A stretch of 64,000 bases of DNA, taken from NCBI RefSeq assembly GCF_002940685.1, contig NZ_PNFP01000002.1, forward strand, positions 310,001 through 374,000, written 5' to 3'. This document shows, piece after piece, positions 34,407 through 43,212 of this stretch. The notes beneath the pieces are model-generated. The model did no database searches, was not told the origin of the DNA, and worked only from the letters and a program-made list of their open reading frames with translations. The stretch is from Ensifer adhaerens. Lineage in GTDB: Bacteria; Pseudomonadota; Alphaproteobacteria; Rhizobiales; Rhizobiaceae. The position numbers were made by a program, and so were the translations under genes. Each line of letters begins with the position of its first letter. Positions within the stretch are counted from its first letter, which is position 1.

Positions 34407-35321
34407 TCAGAACTCCTGCCAGGCCTGCAATCTTTCAACCGTCGTCGTTGCGCCGCCGCAGGCGATGATGAGGATGGTCTGGTGCTCGGCCAGACGGTCG
34501 GCATGGGCATAGGCAACTGCAAGGGCTGCACCGCAGGCGGGTTCGACCAGCACGCGGTGATCGTCGAGAAAGCGGATGCAGGCTGAAGCGGCATCCGCGT
34601 CGCTGACGACGATGCTTTCGACGGGGCGGGTCCGGCTGAGTTCGAAGGCGCGCTCGCTCACCTTGCGGGCGGCAAGCGAGGTGGCGATGCCGCTGACCGA
34701 GGCAAGCTCGACCAAGGCGCCGGCCTCCATGGAGGCGGCGAGCGAGGCGGTGCCTTCGGTCTCGACCGCGAAGATCGGCACGTGCCGCAGTCCGTTGCGC
34801 TCAAGCCCCTCGGCAACGCCGGCAAAGAGCCCGCCACCGCCGACCGACACGACGACTGCATCGAAGGACAGGCCGGATTGCGCGACCTCGTCGATCATGG
34901 TCGCATGTCCGCTCCACAGCAGTGGGTCGTCGAAGGGGTGGATGAAGGCGGTGTCGGCATCGAGGGAGGCAAGGGCGGCGGCGTTGGCCTCATCCCAGGC
35001 GGCACCGTGCACGATGACGTCGGCGCCCTGCTGGCGGATCAGGCCCTTCGCGCGCTCGGTCGTCGTTTCGGGGACGAAGACGGAAACAGGGATCGAAAGC
35101 ATACGCCCGGCATAGGCGACCGCCATGCCGGCATTGCCGCCGGAGGAGGAGACGAAGCGCCGTTTGCCGGCGCGCGCGTGGTGCTCGCAGGCAGCACCGA
35201 CCCCGCGGATCTTGAACGAGCCCGGTGGCTGCAGCGCTTCCATCTTCAGAAAGATCGAGCGACCCGAGGCGAGGCCCAGCGACAGGGATTCGATCAGAGG
35301 GGTTTGGAGGTGAAGTGCCAT
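34407..35321 (-). CDS. PLP-dependent serine/threonine dehydratase family protein
   Basis: 304 aa. The PLP lysine is Lys37 in PPGSFKIRG; phosphate contacts are SSSGGNAGMA and SVGGGGLFAG, and the serine/threonine dehydratase-type end is IIACGGATTTVER. It belongs to fold-type II and resembles L-serine/L-threonine dehydratases (deaminating to pyruvate or 2-oxobutyrate). Short and without an ACT domain, so it is a catabolic rather than feedback-regulated enzyme. It lies convergent with ilvC, and its product 2-oxobutyrate would feed the isoleucine route; the link is speculative. Confidence 0.87.
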   Translation of the reverse strand: MALHLQTPLIESLSLGLASGRSIFLKMEALQPPGSFKIRGVGAACEHHARAGKRRFVSSSGGNAGMAVAYAGRMLSIPVSVFVPETTTERAKGLIRQQGADVIVHGAAWDEANAAALASLDADTAFIHPFDDPLLWSGHATMIDEVAQSGLSFDAVVVSVGGGGLFAGVAEGLERNGLRHVPIFAVETEGTASLAASMEAGALVELASVSGIATSLAARKVSERAFELSRTRPVESIVVSDADAASACIRFLDDHRVLVEPACGAALAVAYAHADRLAEHQTILIIACGGATTTVERLQAWQEF

Positions 35322-35486
35322 GGGGTGTTCCGTTCAGCGCGCAATGCCGGGTTGGTGTGACGGAGCCTCGAAGAGAATCCTCAGGCAATTTGCCCCCAAC
35401 CACCACCTCGGCGCAACACGGGGGACGCGTGCCGCCGCCGATGGCCAGGTGTCATGTCACGGAACAGGATGGATTGGCGGCGGCCG

Positions 35487-35609
35487 TCACCACAGGAGAC
35501 CGCTCAACGTCATGAGCGCGACGAAGAGCAGGGAAAGGACGAGCGACGCCTTGATCGCTGCCAGGGTGTAGTCGTATCGGCGAAGTCTGCGTGTGACCGT
35601 GTGGAACAT
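35487..35609 (-). CDS. Small one-TM protein (40 aa)
   Basis: The 40-aa frame runs from ATG 35609 to TGA at 35487. It begins MFHTVTRRLRRYDYTLAAIK and ends LFVALMTLSGLLW, so there is a basic amphipathic N-terminus and one hydrophobic helix. The ggagga SD sits 4 bases before the ATG, an excellent signal. No homologue was recognised, but the RBS quality and residue composition support translation. Confidence 0.65.
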   Translation of the reverse strand: MFHTVTRRLRRYDYTLAAIKASLVLSLLFVALMTLSGLLW

Positions 35610-35922
35610 GGGTTCCTCCAATCGTCAGAGAGTTGCGGTTCAGTGCCGTTCGTTCAAACGGGTGCGGCGCCGGTAAATCGGTAGGGGCGAGGATAGCTGC
35701 CCGGGCCAGGAGGTTTGCCTTCCGCCGATCATGCGGCTCGCCTTCGCGCGGATCCCGCGCACGCACGGCTGTCGATAAAGGAGGAGATTGGCGGGTCGAG
35801 AGCCCCACACACCGCGATAAGCCAAGTCGGCCAATGTCGATCGTCAAACCATGCGCCTCAAAAGCGTCCGGCACAAGAAAGATCGCCTTCGGGGCATCCT
35901 CCGACGTAGCCGCAAGCAGGCC
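35610..35922. other. Spacer with no recognised feature
   Basis: 313 bp. Overlapping frames here lack ribosome-binding sites and family motifs; nothing else was seen. Confidence 0.5.
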
Positions 35923-36306
35923 TCATCCGGATTTCACGCCCTTGCCGGCAGGCGGTGCCGGGCCCTGGGCGGGCATTGCCTCGGACTGCGGGAGGCGTCG
36001 GGCACTGGTGTAGCAGGTAACGACGCTGTGCCTCTGCGGCGCGCCTCCGTCGTTCTCCCACTGTTCGAGATTTGCGGTTTCGATCTGCCGCGGCGTGCGC
36101 AGCCCATTCCGCCGCTGCAATTCGGAAAGCAGGGTGTCGGCCGCGGTAACGCCCGCCTGGAACCTCCTGATCAGAAAGACGGCGGCAAGACGAAGGCTGT
36201 CCTGGTCGTCGCGGTCCACGTGCTGGTGAAAGCCCGCGCGCCGCAATACGCCGTCGAGCATTGCGAGGTCCGAGGGAGCCAGCGGATGTCGCTCCGCGGA
36301 TGACAT
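35923..36306 (-). CDS. Hypothetical protein, helical
   Basis: 127 aa from ATG 36306, preceded by aggagggg at good spacing; a 14-residue upstream extension is not supported. The first 90 residues look like an amphipathic helical domain (LAMLDGVLRRAGFHQHVDRD, LRLAAVFLIRRFQAGVT). The rest is a Pro/Ala-rich tail. No family was recognised. Confidence 0.65.
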   Translation of the reverse strand: MSSAERHPLAPSDLAMLDGVLRRAGFHQHVDRDDQDSLRLAAVFLIRRFQAGVTAADTLLSELQRRNGLRTPRQIETANLEQWENDGGAPQRHSVVTCYTSARRLPQSEAMPAQGPAPPAGKGVKSG

Positions 36307-36498
36307 GATGCCCCTCCTGTTGACGAGGATGTCGCTTACGCCACGCATCGGCCCGATTGCGCGGAGAGCGTTCCAGCAATTCTACTCCTGGAGCGTCGTT
36401 CCGTCTGCGATAAACCGCCCGGAGCGGGCATGGCCCTTTTGGCTCGCACAACGGCTCTGCCGGTGTCTGGCGCCTGCGTGTTTCGACGTCGGCCTCAG

Positions 36499-36720
36499 TC
36501 ACGGCCGGCGCGTTTTCCGGGTCGGCTTGCTTGCGGGCGTCTCCGCAGCCGGTTCGGCTGCGGCGCGCTCAAGGCGCTGTGCCTTGAGCTTTTCGGTCTT
36601 CTTGTCGCGCGCGAGTTTTTCGGCGGCAACGATGGCTCTCGCCGTGTGGTCGGTCGCCGCCGCCTTGTCGCTTGCGGAGGTCTTGGCCGGCTTGGAGGCT
36701 GCGCCTTGCGAGGGAGTCAT
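36499..36720 (-). CDS. Small Lys/Ala-rich basic protein
   Basis: 73 aa from ATG 36720 with the SD aaggag 8 bases upstream. It is strongly biased to A, K, R, T and E (KLARDKKTEKLKAQRLERAA), and both ends are proline-rich. Such proteins are often nucleoid- or RNA-associated. It lies 42 bp behind rpsU on the same strand, so it may be co-transcribed with it. No family was recognised. Confidence 0.7.
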   Translation of the reverse strand: MTPSQGAASKPAKTSASDKAAATDHTARAIVAAEKLARDKKTEKLKAQRLERAAAEPAAETPASKPTRKTRRP

Positions 36721-36761
36721 GTCGTGTCTCCTTTCAGCGGCGGGCTTGCCGGCCTCGACGA

Positions 36762-36998
36762 TCAGCGCGTGCGCGCTGCGCGCTTGGGCGCGGGCAGGAG
36801 GCCTTCGCGCTGAAGCTTCTTGCGAGCGAGCTTGCGCTGGCGCCGGATCGCTTCCGCCTTTTCACGGGCACGCTTTTCCGACGGCTTTTCGTAGCTCGTG
36901 CGCGCCTTGAATTCCCGGAACAGGCCCTCGCGCTGCATCTTCTTCTTCAAGACGCGCAATGCCTGATCGACGTTATTGTCCCTGACGAGTACCTGCAA
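36762..36998 (-). CDS. rpsU: 30S ribosomal protein S21
   Basis: 78 aa. It has the S21 core [20 protein letters not shown], then [20 protein letters not shown] and a basic tail. The sequence before QVLVRDN has TTG at 36998 with aggaga eight bases upstream, so I read a TTG start (the family usually begins M-QVLVRDN). A longer ATG frame to 37124 adds an unlikely extension. It is a structural protein of the small subunit, often duplicated in rhizobia. Confidence 0.88.
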   Translation of the reverse strand: MQVLVRDNNVDQALRVLKKKMQREGLFREFKARTSYEKPSEKRAREKAEAIRRQRKLARKKLQREGLLPAPKRAARTR

Positions 36999-37172
36999 AA
37001 AATGTTCTCCTGTTGTTGGCCGGCGCAAAATCGGCGCCGGCATGCCTATCTCCCGTAGCGAGAAATGTAGGGTCCAAAGACGCAAAAAGGTCGGGTTGTT
37101 CCCCGACCTCTTCCCGTCATTCAAGCGCCTCCCTGCCAGTACATCCGTGGTCAGAGGAGGGCGAATGACAAA

Positions 37173-37382
37173 TTATGCCGACCGCAGATTGTCAGCCGAG
37201 CTCTTGCCCGTCTTGCGGTCACTGACGACGTCGAACGTCACCTTCTGGCCGTCGGACAGCGAGCGCATGCCAGCGCGTTCTACCGCGGAGATGTGCACGA
37301 ACACATCGGTGCTGCCGTCATCCGGCTGAATGAAGCCGAAGCCCTTGGTGGCGTTGAACCATTTTACCGTGCCTGAAGCCAT
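37173..37382 (-). CDS. cspA: Cold-shock (CSD) protein
   Basis: 69 aa from ATG 37382 (aagga upstream). The RNP-1-like motif KGFGFI and RNP-2 VFVHISAV are present in the typical order ([30 protein letters not shown]). It is a single-domain nucleic-acid chaperone of the CspA family. The 5' leader is long, as in cold-inducible csp genes. Whether this copy is cold-induced is not shown. Confidence 0.9.
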   Translation of the reverse strand: MASGTVKWFNATKGFGFIQPDDGSTDVFVHISAVERAGMRSLSDGQKVTFDVVSDRKTGKSSADNLRSA

Positions 37383-37854
37383 GATGATTTCCTTCAATCG
37401 TTGAGAGTACCAGAGAATATTTCCCCGGCGTTGATCGATATTTGAGAGGAGATCTGGCCACGCGAAAGCGCAGTGTCAAAGGTCACAAGCAATATTCGAT
37501 GACCTGATATATAGACGATACTTTTTGAAACTCAACGAAAATGTTGGATTATTTAATTTCGGGCAGCTGTATAAATCTCGGCAAAGGCCTGAAAATGCGG
37601 GTTTTCCGTGCCTCTATTTTTCTTTTATTGAAGCCCCTGAACCCGGCAACCGGCAACGGAGATCCGGCGCACGCGCCAGCCGGCAGCGTGGCCGCTGATG
37701 GCGGTCGTGCAAGAGGTGATTGCTATCGGAAGGAGGCTGGCTTGGCCTTCCGCGCCGGGGCTTGAGGAACCATATCGGTTCGCGCCGGACAGCGGTGGCA
37801 GGGGAAGGTCAGGCGGCGGCACGCTTTATTCTGTCGCGCACCGCCTCCGCTTTT
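37383..37854. other. Long spacer: csp 5' leader and promoter region
   Basis: 472 bp that is AT-richer near 37400-37560. The minus-strand csp leader and promoter lie here (e.g. tttgaca near 37471-37477). Plus-strand frames are rejected: no SD and low-complexity composition. Confidence 0.5.
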
Positions 37855-38091
37855 TCAGGTGAAGGTCTGCGGCGAGACCTGCAGTGCGGCGGCGATGCGC
37901 TGCAGCTTGGCGGGATCGGTATCGGCGCCGAGCTCGATCTTCGATATTTCGATTTCCGTCAGGCCAGTCGTGACCGACAGATCGTCCACCGAATAGCCGG
38001 CGGTTTCACGCGAACGCTTGATTGCGGCTCCGACTTTGACGCGGGACAGATTTGCGCCGGGGGCCTTGGTTAGGTCTTTCTTAAAGGACAT
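37855..38091 (-). CDS. Small XRE-type HTH protein
   Basis: 78 aa from ATG 38091, preceded by cgaaggag. It has a lambda-repressor-like helix-turn-helix (AAIKRSRETAGYSVDDLSVT then TGLTEIEISKIELGA). It has only one domain and no effector region, so it is a likely small DNA-binding regulator. Nothing divergent is close enough to name as a target. Confidence 0.8.
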   Translation of the reverse strand: MSFKKDLTKAPGANLSRVKVGAAIKRSRETAGYSVDDLSVTTGLTEIEISKIELGADTDPAKLQRIAAALQVSPQTFT

Positions 38092-38375
38092 GAAGTGTCT
38101 CCTTCGTTGGTCCACCGGCAAAGAACGCTGCCGGTTGAAGGGGGCCCAAAACTGAAATGCGACTCAAGGCAGATGAGCGCGAACCTAGGGCGTCGCTAAT
38201 ATAAGCGAGAAGTCCGCAGGCGCAAGTTTGCGGCCGAACTTTTGTGAAATTACAATCTGAATCAATGGGTTATCCTGTGATTTGCGGGTTCTGGACCGTG
38301 CCTTTTCCGGCAATTGGTGTTCCCGCGCACGCTCGCGCACCGCTGCCCGATCCGGTGCGAAAACGGCGCCGAAAT

Positions 38376-39962
38376 TTACGCCAGGCGGGCTTCGATCAGG
38401 AACGGTCCGCGCCGCGACAGGGCGGCTGAAAAGAGCGCGGCGAACGCTTCGCAGGAGGTGGCGACGGCCGCCTCGACGCCAAGGCCGCGGGCGAGCGAAA
38501 CCCAGTCGAGGGTCGGGTTGTCGAGGTTGAGCATCTGCCGCGCATTGGCGCCGATCTCCTCGACGCCGACATTGCGCATCTCGGCATGCAGGATGGCATA
38601 GGTGCGGTTGGAGAAGATGACGGTGACGACGTCGAGATTTTCGCGCGCCTGGGTCCACAAGCCCTGAATGTTGTACATGGCGCAGCCGTCGGCCTCAAGG
38701 CAGATCACCTTGCGGTCGGGGCAGGCGATCGCAGCCCCTGTCGCAAGCGGAATGCCTTCGCCGATGGCGCCGCCGGTCTGCATGATGACGTCGTGCGGCG
38801 CCGAGAAGGCCGAAAGCGCGAAGTAGCGGCGGGCCGAGGTGGCCGCCTCGTCGCAGACGATGGCATTCTCCGGGACCTTATGGGCGACAATGACGGCGAT
38901 CGCGTCTTCGGTGAGCGTGCCGGACGGCTCGCCTTCGTCGACGGGCACCCCTGCTGCGGGAAGGGGGTGGGTCGGGCTGATGCCGAGTTCGTCGCGCAGC
39001 GCTTCGAGCGACGCCTTGAGGTCTTCACCGTGGCCGGCGAGCGTGACCACCGTGCAGCCTTCCGGCACCAGGCGGCCGGGTTTTCCCGGATAGGCGAAGA
39101 AGGCCACCGGCTCCGGTGCGCCGACGAGGATCAGAACCTTGACGTCGCGCAGCGCCTCGAGCGCCATGTCGATCGGATAGGGAATGCGTCGCGGCGCCAC
39201 CCGCCCGCGACCGCGCTGGGTGTGGGCGACAAGCACCTCGTTGAAAAGCTGGACGTTGCAGGCCGCCGCGATCCGCCCGGCGATGGCGAGGTTTTCGGCC
39301 TGGGCCGCCGTCCCGCTGAGAACCATGGCGGCCCCTTCAGGGTTGGCGCGGATGAGGCTCGCCACCTCGCGCAGGGTCTCAGGGCTTGCGGGCAGGGGCG
39401 CTTCGACATGGACCTTCTGCGGCGGCGCGTCGAGCGATACGGCGCCCCAGGACGCGTCCGCCGGCAGGATCATGGTGGCGACGCCGGGGGGCGTCAACGA
39501 CGCGCGATAGGCAGCGGCCGCCGTCGGACCGACATCGCCGGCCTCCTTCACCCGTCCGACCCAGTTCGACATCGGGCCCGCCAGCCCCTCGATATCGCTG
39601 GTGAGCGGCGCATCGAGTGCCAGGTGATGGGAGGCGTGGTCACCGACGATGTTGAGAACAGGCGTGCGGGCGCGGCGGGCATTGTGCAGGTTGGCAAGCC
39701 CGTTTGCGAGCCCCGGGCCGGTGTGGAGAAGGGTAGCTGCCGGGCGGCCGGTCATGCGCGCATAGCCGTCGGCAGCACCGGTGACCACGCCTTCGGCAAG
39801 GCCGAGAATGCAGCGCATCTCAGGCTTTCGATCGAGGGCGGCGACGAAATGCATTTCCGATGTGCCGGGATTGGCGAAGCAGACGTCGACGCCGTTTGCA
39901 AGCAGCGTGTCGACAAGCACGTCCGCGCCTGTGCTCAGAATTCGTTGGCCGCCTTCTCCCAT
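38376..39962 (-). CDS. TPP-dependent acetolactate-synthase-like enzyme
   Basis: 528 aa. The three-domain TPP fold is evident: pyrimidine domain with Glu57 (LGLAEGVVTGAADGYARMTG), central TPP-enzyme domain, and a PP domain with the metal motif EADGCAMYNIQGLWTQARE (Asp-Gly then Asn). The sequence is closer to acetolactate synthase/benzoylformate decarboxylase-type enzymes of uncertain substrate than to biosynthetic IlvB, and there is no IlvN gene nearby. I start at ATG 39962 (SD gggga); an upstream extension is possible. FAD is not evident. Confidence 0.88.
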   Translation of the reverse strand: MGEGGQRILSTGADVLVDTLLANGVDVCFANPGTSEMHFVAALDRKPEMRCILGLAEGVVTGAADGYARMTGRPAATLLHTGPGLANGLANLHNARRARTPVLNIVGDHASHHLALDAPLTSDIEGLAGPMSNWVGRVKEAGDVGPTAAAAYRASLTPPGVATMILPADASWGAVSLDAPPQKVHVEAPLPASPETLREVASLIRANPEGAAMVLSGTAAQAENLAIAGRIAAACNVQLFNEVLVAHTQRGRGRVAPRRIPYPIDMALEALRDVKVLILVGAPEPVAFFAYPGKPGRLVPEGCTVVTLAGHGEDLKASLEALRDELGISPTHPLPAAGVPVDEGEPSGTLTEDAIAVIVAHKVPENAIVCDEAATSARRYFALSAFSAPHDVIMQTGGAIGEGIPLATGAAIACPDRKVICLEADGCAMYNIQGLWTQARENLDVVTVIFSNRTYAILHAEMRNVGVEEIGANARQMLNLDNPTLDWVSLARGLGVEAAVATSCEAFAALFSAALSRRGPFLIEARLA

Positions 39963-40087
39963 GCGCGTATCCCCCGATGGCCCTTCGGGCATGATAGCGG
40001 CAACTTCTGCCGCTGCAACGGGGGCATGATCAGGCGTCCGGGGCAAAACCAGTCGGCGGTGGTACGCGTCGCTTCAGCTTCGCGGCA

Positions 40088-40720
40088 TCAGGTGCGCTGC
40101 AAGGCGAGATGTGCGCCGAGCCCGATCAGCACCGTGCCGCCGGCGCGCTGCATCAGGCGCTGCGCCCGGCCGGAACGGCGCATCCTGGAAACGACGGCGC
40201 CGGCGAGAAACACGCAGACGAGGTCGGCCGAGGAAAACATCAGGTTGGCGAGGGCGCCGAGCAGCAGGAACTGCACCCAGATCGGGAAGGCGGCCGACGC
40301 ATCGGTGAACTGCGGCAGGAAGGCGACGAAGAAGATCGCGGTCTTCGGGTTCAATACCTCGACGGTGATGCTTTCGAAGAAGGCGCGGCGCGCCGATTTC
40401 GCCTCGACCAGGGGCTGGCCGCCGTTGCCGCCCGTCTTGGCGCGCATCAGCGTGAAGCCGAGCCAGACGAGGTAGGCCGCACCCGCAAGCTTCACCGCGA
40501 GATAGAGCGTCGGCACCGCATGAAACAGGATCGAAAGACCGGCAGCCGCAGCAATGACGTGCACGTAACAGCCGAGATGGATGCCGAGCGACGCCATCAG
40601 TCCGGCAATGCGGCCGCGCGCCATGGTCTGCGCGGCGGCATAGAGCATGGCCGGGCCCGGGATATAGGCGAAGATCGCCGTGGTGACGAAGAAGGTGAGG
40701 AGAATGTCGAGCGATGGCAT
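40088..40720 (-). CDS. LysE/RhtB-family exporter
   Basis: 210 aa with six hydrophobic segments. It has the LysE pattern: FFVTTAIFAYIPGPAMLYAA, ASLGIHLGCYVHVIAAAAGL, LAGAAYLVWLGFTLMRAK and the second-half VEVLNPKTAIFFVAFLPQF. It exports amino acids or related compounds across the inner membrane. It lies 134 bp downstream of the PaiB-like gene on the same strand, so co-transcription is possible. Substrate not assignable. Confidence 0.9.
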   Translation of the reverse strand: MPSLDILLTFFVTTAIFAYIPGPAMLYAAAQTMARGRIAGLMASLGIHLGCYVHVIAAAAGLSILFHAVPTLYLAVKLAGAAYLVWLGFTLMRAKTGGNGGQPLVEAKSARRAFFESITVEVLNPKTAIFFVAFLPQFTDASAAFPIWVQFLLLGALANLMFSSADLVCVFLAGAVVSRMRRSGRAQRLMQRAGGTVLIGLGAHLALQRT

Positions 40721-40854
40721 GCGGTTACACCTCGTCTGCTGCTGCGCGGCCTCTTGCGGGGACCTTTGTAGGGGCTGCGCGGGAAAGTTGAAGGAAAATC
40801 ACGAGCGCCGCAAGCGGTCATGCGGCAGGCGACGGGGCACGGGACTGTCGGGCG

Positions 40855-41478
40855 TCAGGCCGGGATCTCCCCGGCGAGGAGACGATCCTCGGGACGGGGG
40901 CTGGCCGCAAGCCCGGCCGAGACGCCGGCGCGGTCCTCGGTGCTGCGGTTCTGGCTCATCTTGCGCTTGCCGTCGAGGCGGTCGATCGGCAGCCGGATGC
41001 CGATGATGCCGCGAAGCTGCGCGTTGACGAAAGCGGTCGGGGCGTCGCTCACCTGCCAGGGCTCGGTGCGCGCCTTCTCGTGACGGTTGGTCAGCCGCGT
41101 GACGACGTCGAGAAGGCGGTCTTCGTCGGTGAAGAACTCGGCCGCGCCATAGGCGTGTACGGCGACATAGTTCCAGGTCGGCACGACCTTTCCGTGCTCG
41201 CGCTTGGCGGCGTACCAGGACGGCGAGACATAGGCGTCCGGTCCCATGAAGGTCGCCAGTGCCGCACCGATTGCCGGCGTCGTTCCTTGCGGATTGGCGC
41301 GGGCGACGTGGCCGTAGAGCGTGCCATGAGGGCCCTCGTCGCGATCAAGCAGCAGCGGCAGCGGGGTCGCCAGCAGCCCATCGGCGGTGGCGGTGACGAA
41401 GGTCGAGAGCGATGCGGCGTCGATGATGTCGTGCAGCACGCTCAGCGTTTCTTCCTTGAAGGCAGGCGGTGTGTACAT
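40855..41478 (-). CDS. PaiB-like FMN-binding negative regulator family protein
   Basis: 207 aa from ATG 41478 (aaggag upstream). The fold is the PaiB/FMN-binding split barrel: MYTPPAFKEETLSVLHDIID, ATPLPLLLD, GHVARANPQG, TFMGPDAYVSPSWYA and TWNYVAVHAYG, with the C-terminal LRGIIGIRLPIDRLDGKRKM and RSTEDRAG. PaiB-type proteins bind FMN or heme. It is divergent from a MocR-type PLP regulator, a recurring arrangement. The role may be in polyamine or redox control; inference. Confidence 0.9.
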   Translation of the reverse strand: MYTPPAFKEETLSVLHDIIDAASLSTFVTATADGLLATPLPLLLDRDEGPHGTLYGHVARANPQGTTPAIGAALATFMGPDAYVSPSWYAAKREHGKVVPTWNYVAVHAYGAAEFFTDEDRLLDVVTRLTNRHEKARTEPWQVSDAPTAFVNAQLRGIIGIRLPIDRLDGKRKMSQNRSTEDRAGVSAGLAASPRPEDRLLAGEIPA

Positions 41479-41514
41479 GATTTCGCTCCTTGTGCCTGTC
41501 CCGTCATAGAGGCA

Positions 41515-41540
41515 AACTGGACGGACAAGAATATCCAGTT
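41515..41540. promoter_or_regulatory. Inverted repeat aactgga-N12-tccagtt between PaiB-like and MocR genes
   Basis: Arms at 41515-41521 and 41534-41540 in the 93-bp divergent spacer. A candidate MocR binding site controlling both genes. Confidence 0.5.
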
Positions 41541-41571
41541 TTCGCATAAATGTGTGGGCCAGCTGGTGGCG

Positions 41572-43077
41572 ATGAAGGACGAGACTGCGGTCGGGACCAC
41601 CCGGCGGATCTATGCGGCGCTGAAGGCGCAGATCCTTGAGGGCACCTATGGCGCCGAGGCGCTGCTGCCGTCGACGCGGGCGCTCGCCGCCGAGCTTGGC
41701 GTTTCGCGCACGACCGTGACGGCGGCTTACGAACAGCTCCTTTCCGAGGGGTTTCTGGAAAGTCGCCAGGGCGCGCGGTCGCGGGTGGCGCGGCTTGCGG
41801 ATCGGCACGGCACCGGTTCGGCGGCCACCTCCGGGCGGCAGGCGGGCCATCGGGTTCAAGAGGAGGGGCGGCCCCCGGATGTGCGCCTGTCGCGCCTTGG
41901 CGCCGCCCTTCGCGACGGGCCTGTCTGGATGCCGTCCGCCTCCTCGCGTCTCATCGCCGATTTTCGCTACGGCGACCTGTCGGCCACGGATTTTCCCGAC
42001 AAAGCGTGGCGGCAGGCGGTCAACACGACGCTCCGCCGCCGAAGGCCGCGGCTTGCCTATGAGCACCCCGCCGGCTCTTCCAGCCTGCGCTCTGCCTTGC
42101 AGGCCTATCTCTGGCGGGCGCGGGGGCTTCGCTGCGAAGCCGAGCAGATCGTCGTCGTCAACGGCTCGCAGCAGGGGCTGGATCTTGCGGCGCGCGTGCT
42201 CGTCGATCCCGGCGACCGCGTGGCGATCGAGGATCCGGGCTATGTCATGGCGCACCGGGTGTTTGCGGCTGCCGGCGCCGAGGTGATCCCCGTTGCCGTC
42301 GACGCGGAGGGGTTGAGGACCGATGCTCTCGAAAGGGTGGCGGACGCCAGGCTCGCCTATGTCACGCCGTCGCATCAGTTTCCGCTCGGCAGCGTGCTTG
42401 CGGCGCGTAGGCGGCAGGAACTCCTTGCCTGGTCGCGTCGGACCGGCGCCTATGTGCTCGAAGACGATTACGACGGCGAGTATCGCTACGACATCCGGCC
42501 GATCCCGCCGCTCCAGACCATGGCGCCGGCGGAAAACGTGCTCTATCTCGGCACGATCTCCAAGAGCCTGTCGCCGATGCTCCGGCTCGGCTATCTCGTC
42601 GTGCCGCCGCCGCTCTTTCCGGCCTTTGCGGCCGCCAAGCAACTGATCGACCGCCATTCGCCTGTTCTCGAACAGGAGGCGCTGGCGGCAATGATTGCAA
42701 GCGGCGCCTATGAGCGGCACATCCGCAAGAGTCGTCGCAACAACGGCCGCCGGCGCGAGGCACTCTTGACGGCGCTCAAGGCCGAATTCGGCGACCAGGT
42801 GACCATATCCGGCGCCGATGCCGGCCTGCACGTGGTCGTCTGGTTCGAACGGCTGGAAAAGACGGAGGAAAGCGCCCTCGTCGCAGGGGCAAGGGCCGCG
42901 GGCGTCGGCCTTTATCCGGTCTCGCCGCTCTATGCGGCGGCCGATGCCGGCCACCGGCCGGACCGGGCTGGCATCGTCATGGGGTATGCGAGCCTCGAGG
43001 CGGCGGAGATTGCGAAGGGCGTGGCAGCCCTTGCCGAAGTTCTGCGGAACTGCACGACCGCGCCGCTGATCGCGTGA
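41572..43077 (+). CDS. MocR-type (GntR HTH plus aminotransferase domain) regulator
   Basis: 501 aa. The N-terminal GntR winged helix (RRIYAALKAQILEGTYGAEA, LPSTRALAAELGVSRTTVTA) is linked to a class I aminotransferase domain (LRSALQAYLWRARG, YVTPSHQFPLGSVL, EDDYDGEYRYD) with the PLP Lys in YLGTISKSLSPMLRLGY. Such regulators use PLP and a substrate as signal; PdxR and GabR are known examples. The start at ATG 41572 has a weak SD; GTG 41566 or 41554 are alternatives. The divergent PaiB-like gene is the likely target. Confidence 0.9.
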   Translation: MKDETAVGTTRRIYAALKAQILEGTYGAEALLPSTRALAAELGVSRTTVTAAYEQLLSEGFLESRQGARSRVARLADRHGTGSAATSGRQAGHRVQEEGRPPDVRLSRLGAALRDGPVWMPSASSRLIADFRYGDLSATDFPDKAWRQAVNTTLRRRRPRLAYEHPAGSSSLRSALQAYLWRARGLRCEAEQIVVVNGSQQGLDLAARVLVDPGDRVAIEDPGYVMAHRVFAAAGAEVIPVAVDAEGLRTDALERVADARLAYVTPSHQFPLGSVLAARRRQELLAWSRRTGAYVLEDDYDGEYRYDIRPIPPLQTMAPAENVLYLGTISKSLSPMLRLGYLVVPPPLFPAFAAAKQLIDRHSPVLEQEALAAMIASGAYERHIRKSRRNNGRRREALLTALKAEFGDQVTISGADAGLHVVVWFERLEKTEESALVAGARAAGVGLYPVSPLYAAADAGHRPDRAGIVMGYASLEAAEIAKGVAALAEVLRNCTTAPLIA

Positions 43078-43212
43078 CGCGGGCATAGGTCGCTTCGGCG
43101 GAACCTGTGGCGGTTCGGCCTCTACCCCCGCGCGTTACCGTTACCTGCTTGCAGCCTGGCTACGTCCGTTCATAGTGGCCACCATCCCGTCCGGCGCCCC
43201 TTGTGATCCCTG

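Noticed and set aside
37541-37765. 74-residue plus-strand frame between the csp gene and the XRE gene
   Set aside because: No SD, mixed composition, and lies across the csp upstream region.
38586-40475. 629-residue plus-strand frame opposite the TPP enzyme and LysE
   Set aside because: Shadow of two coding genes; its composition mirrors the reverse strand.
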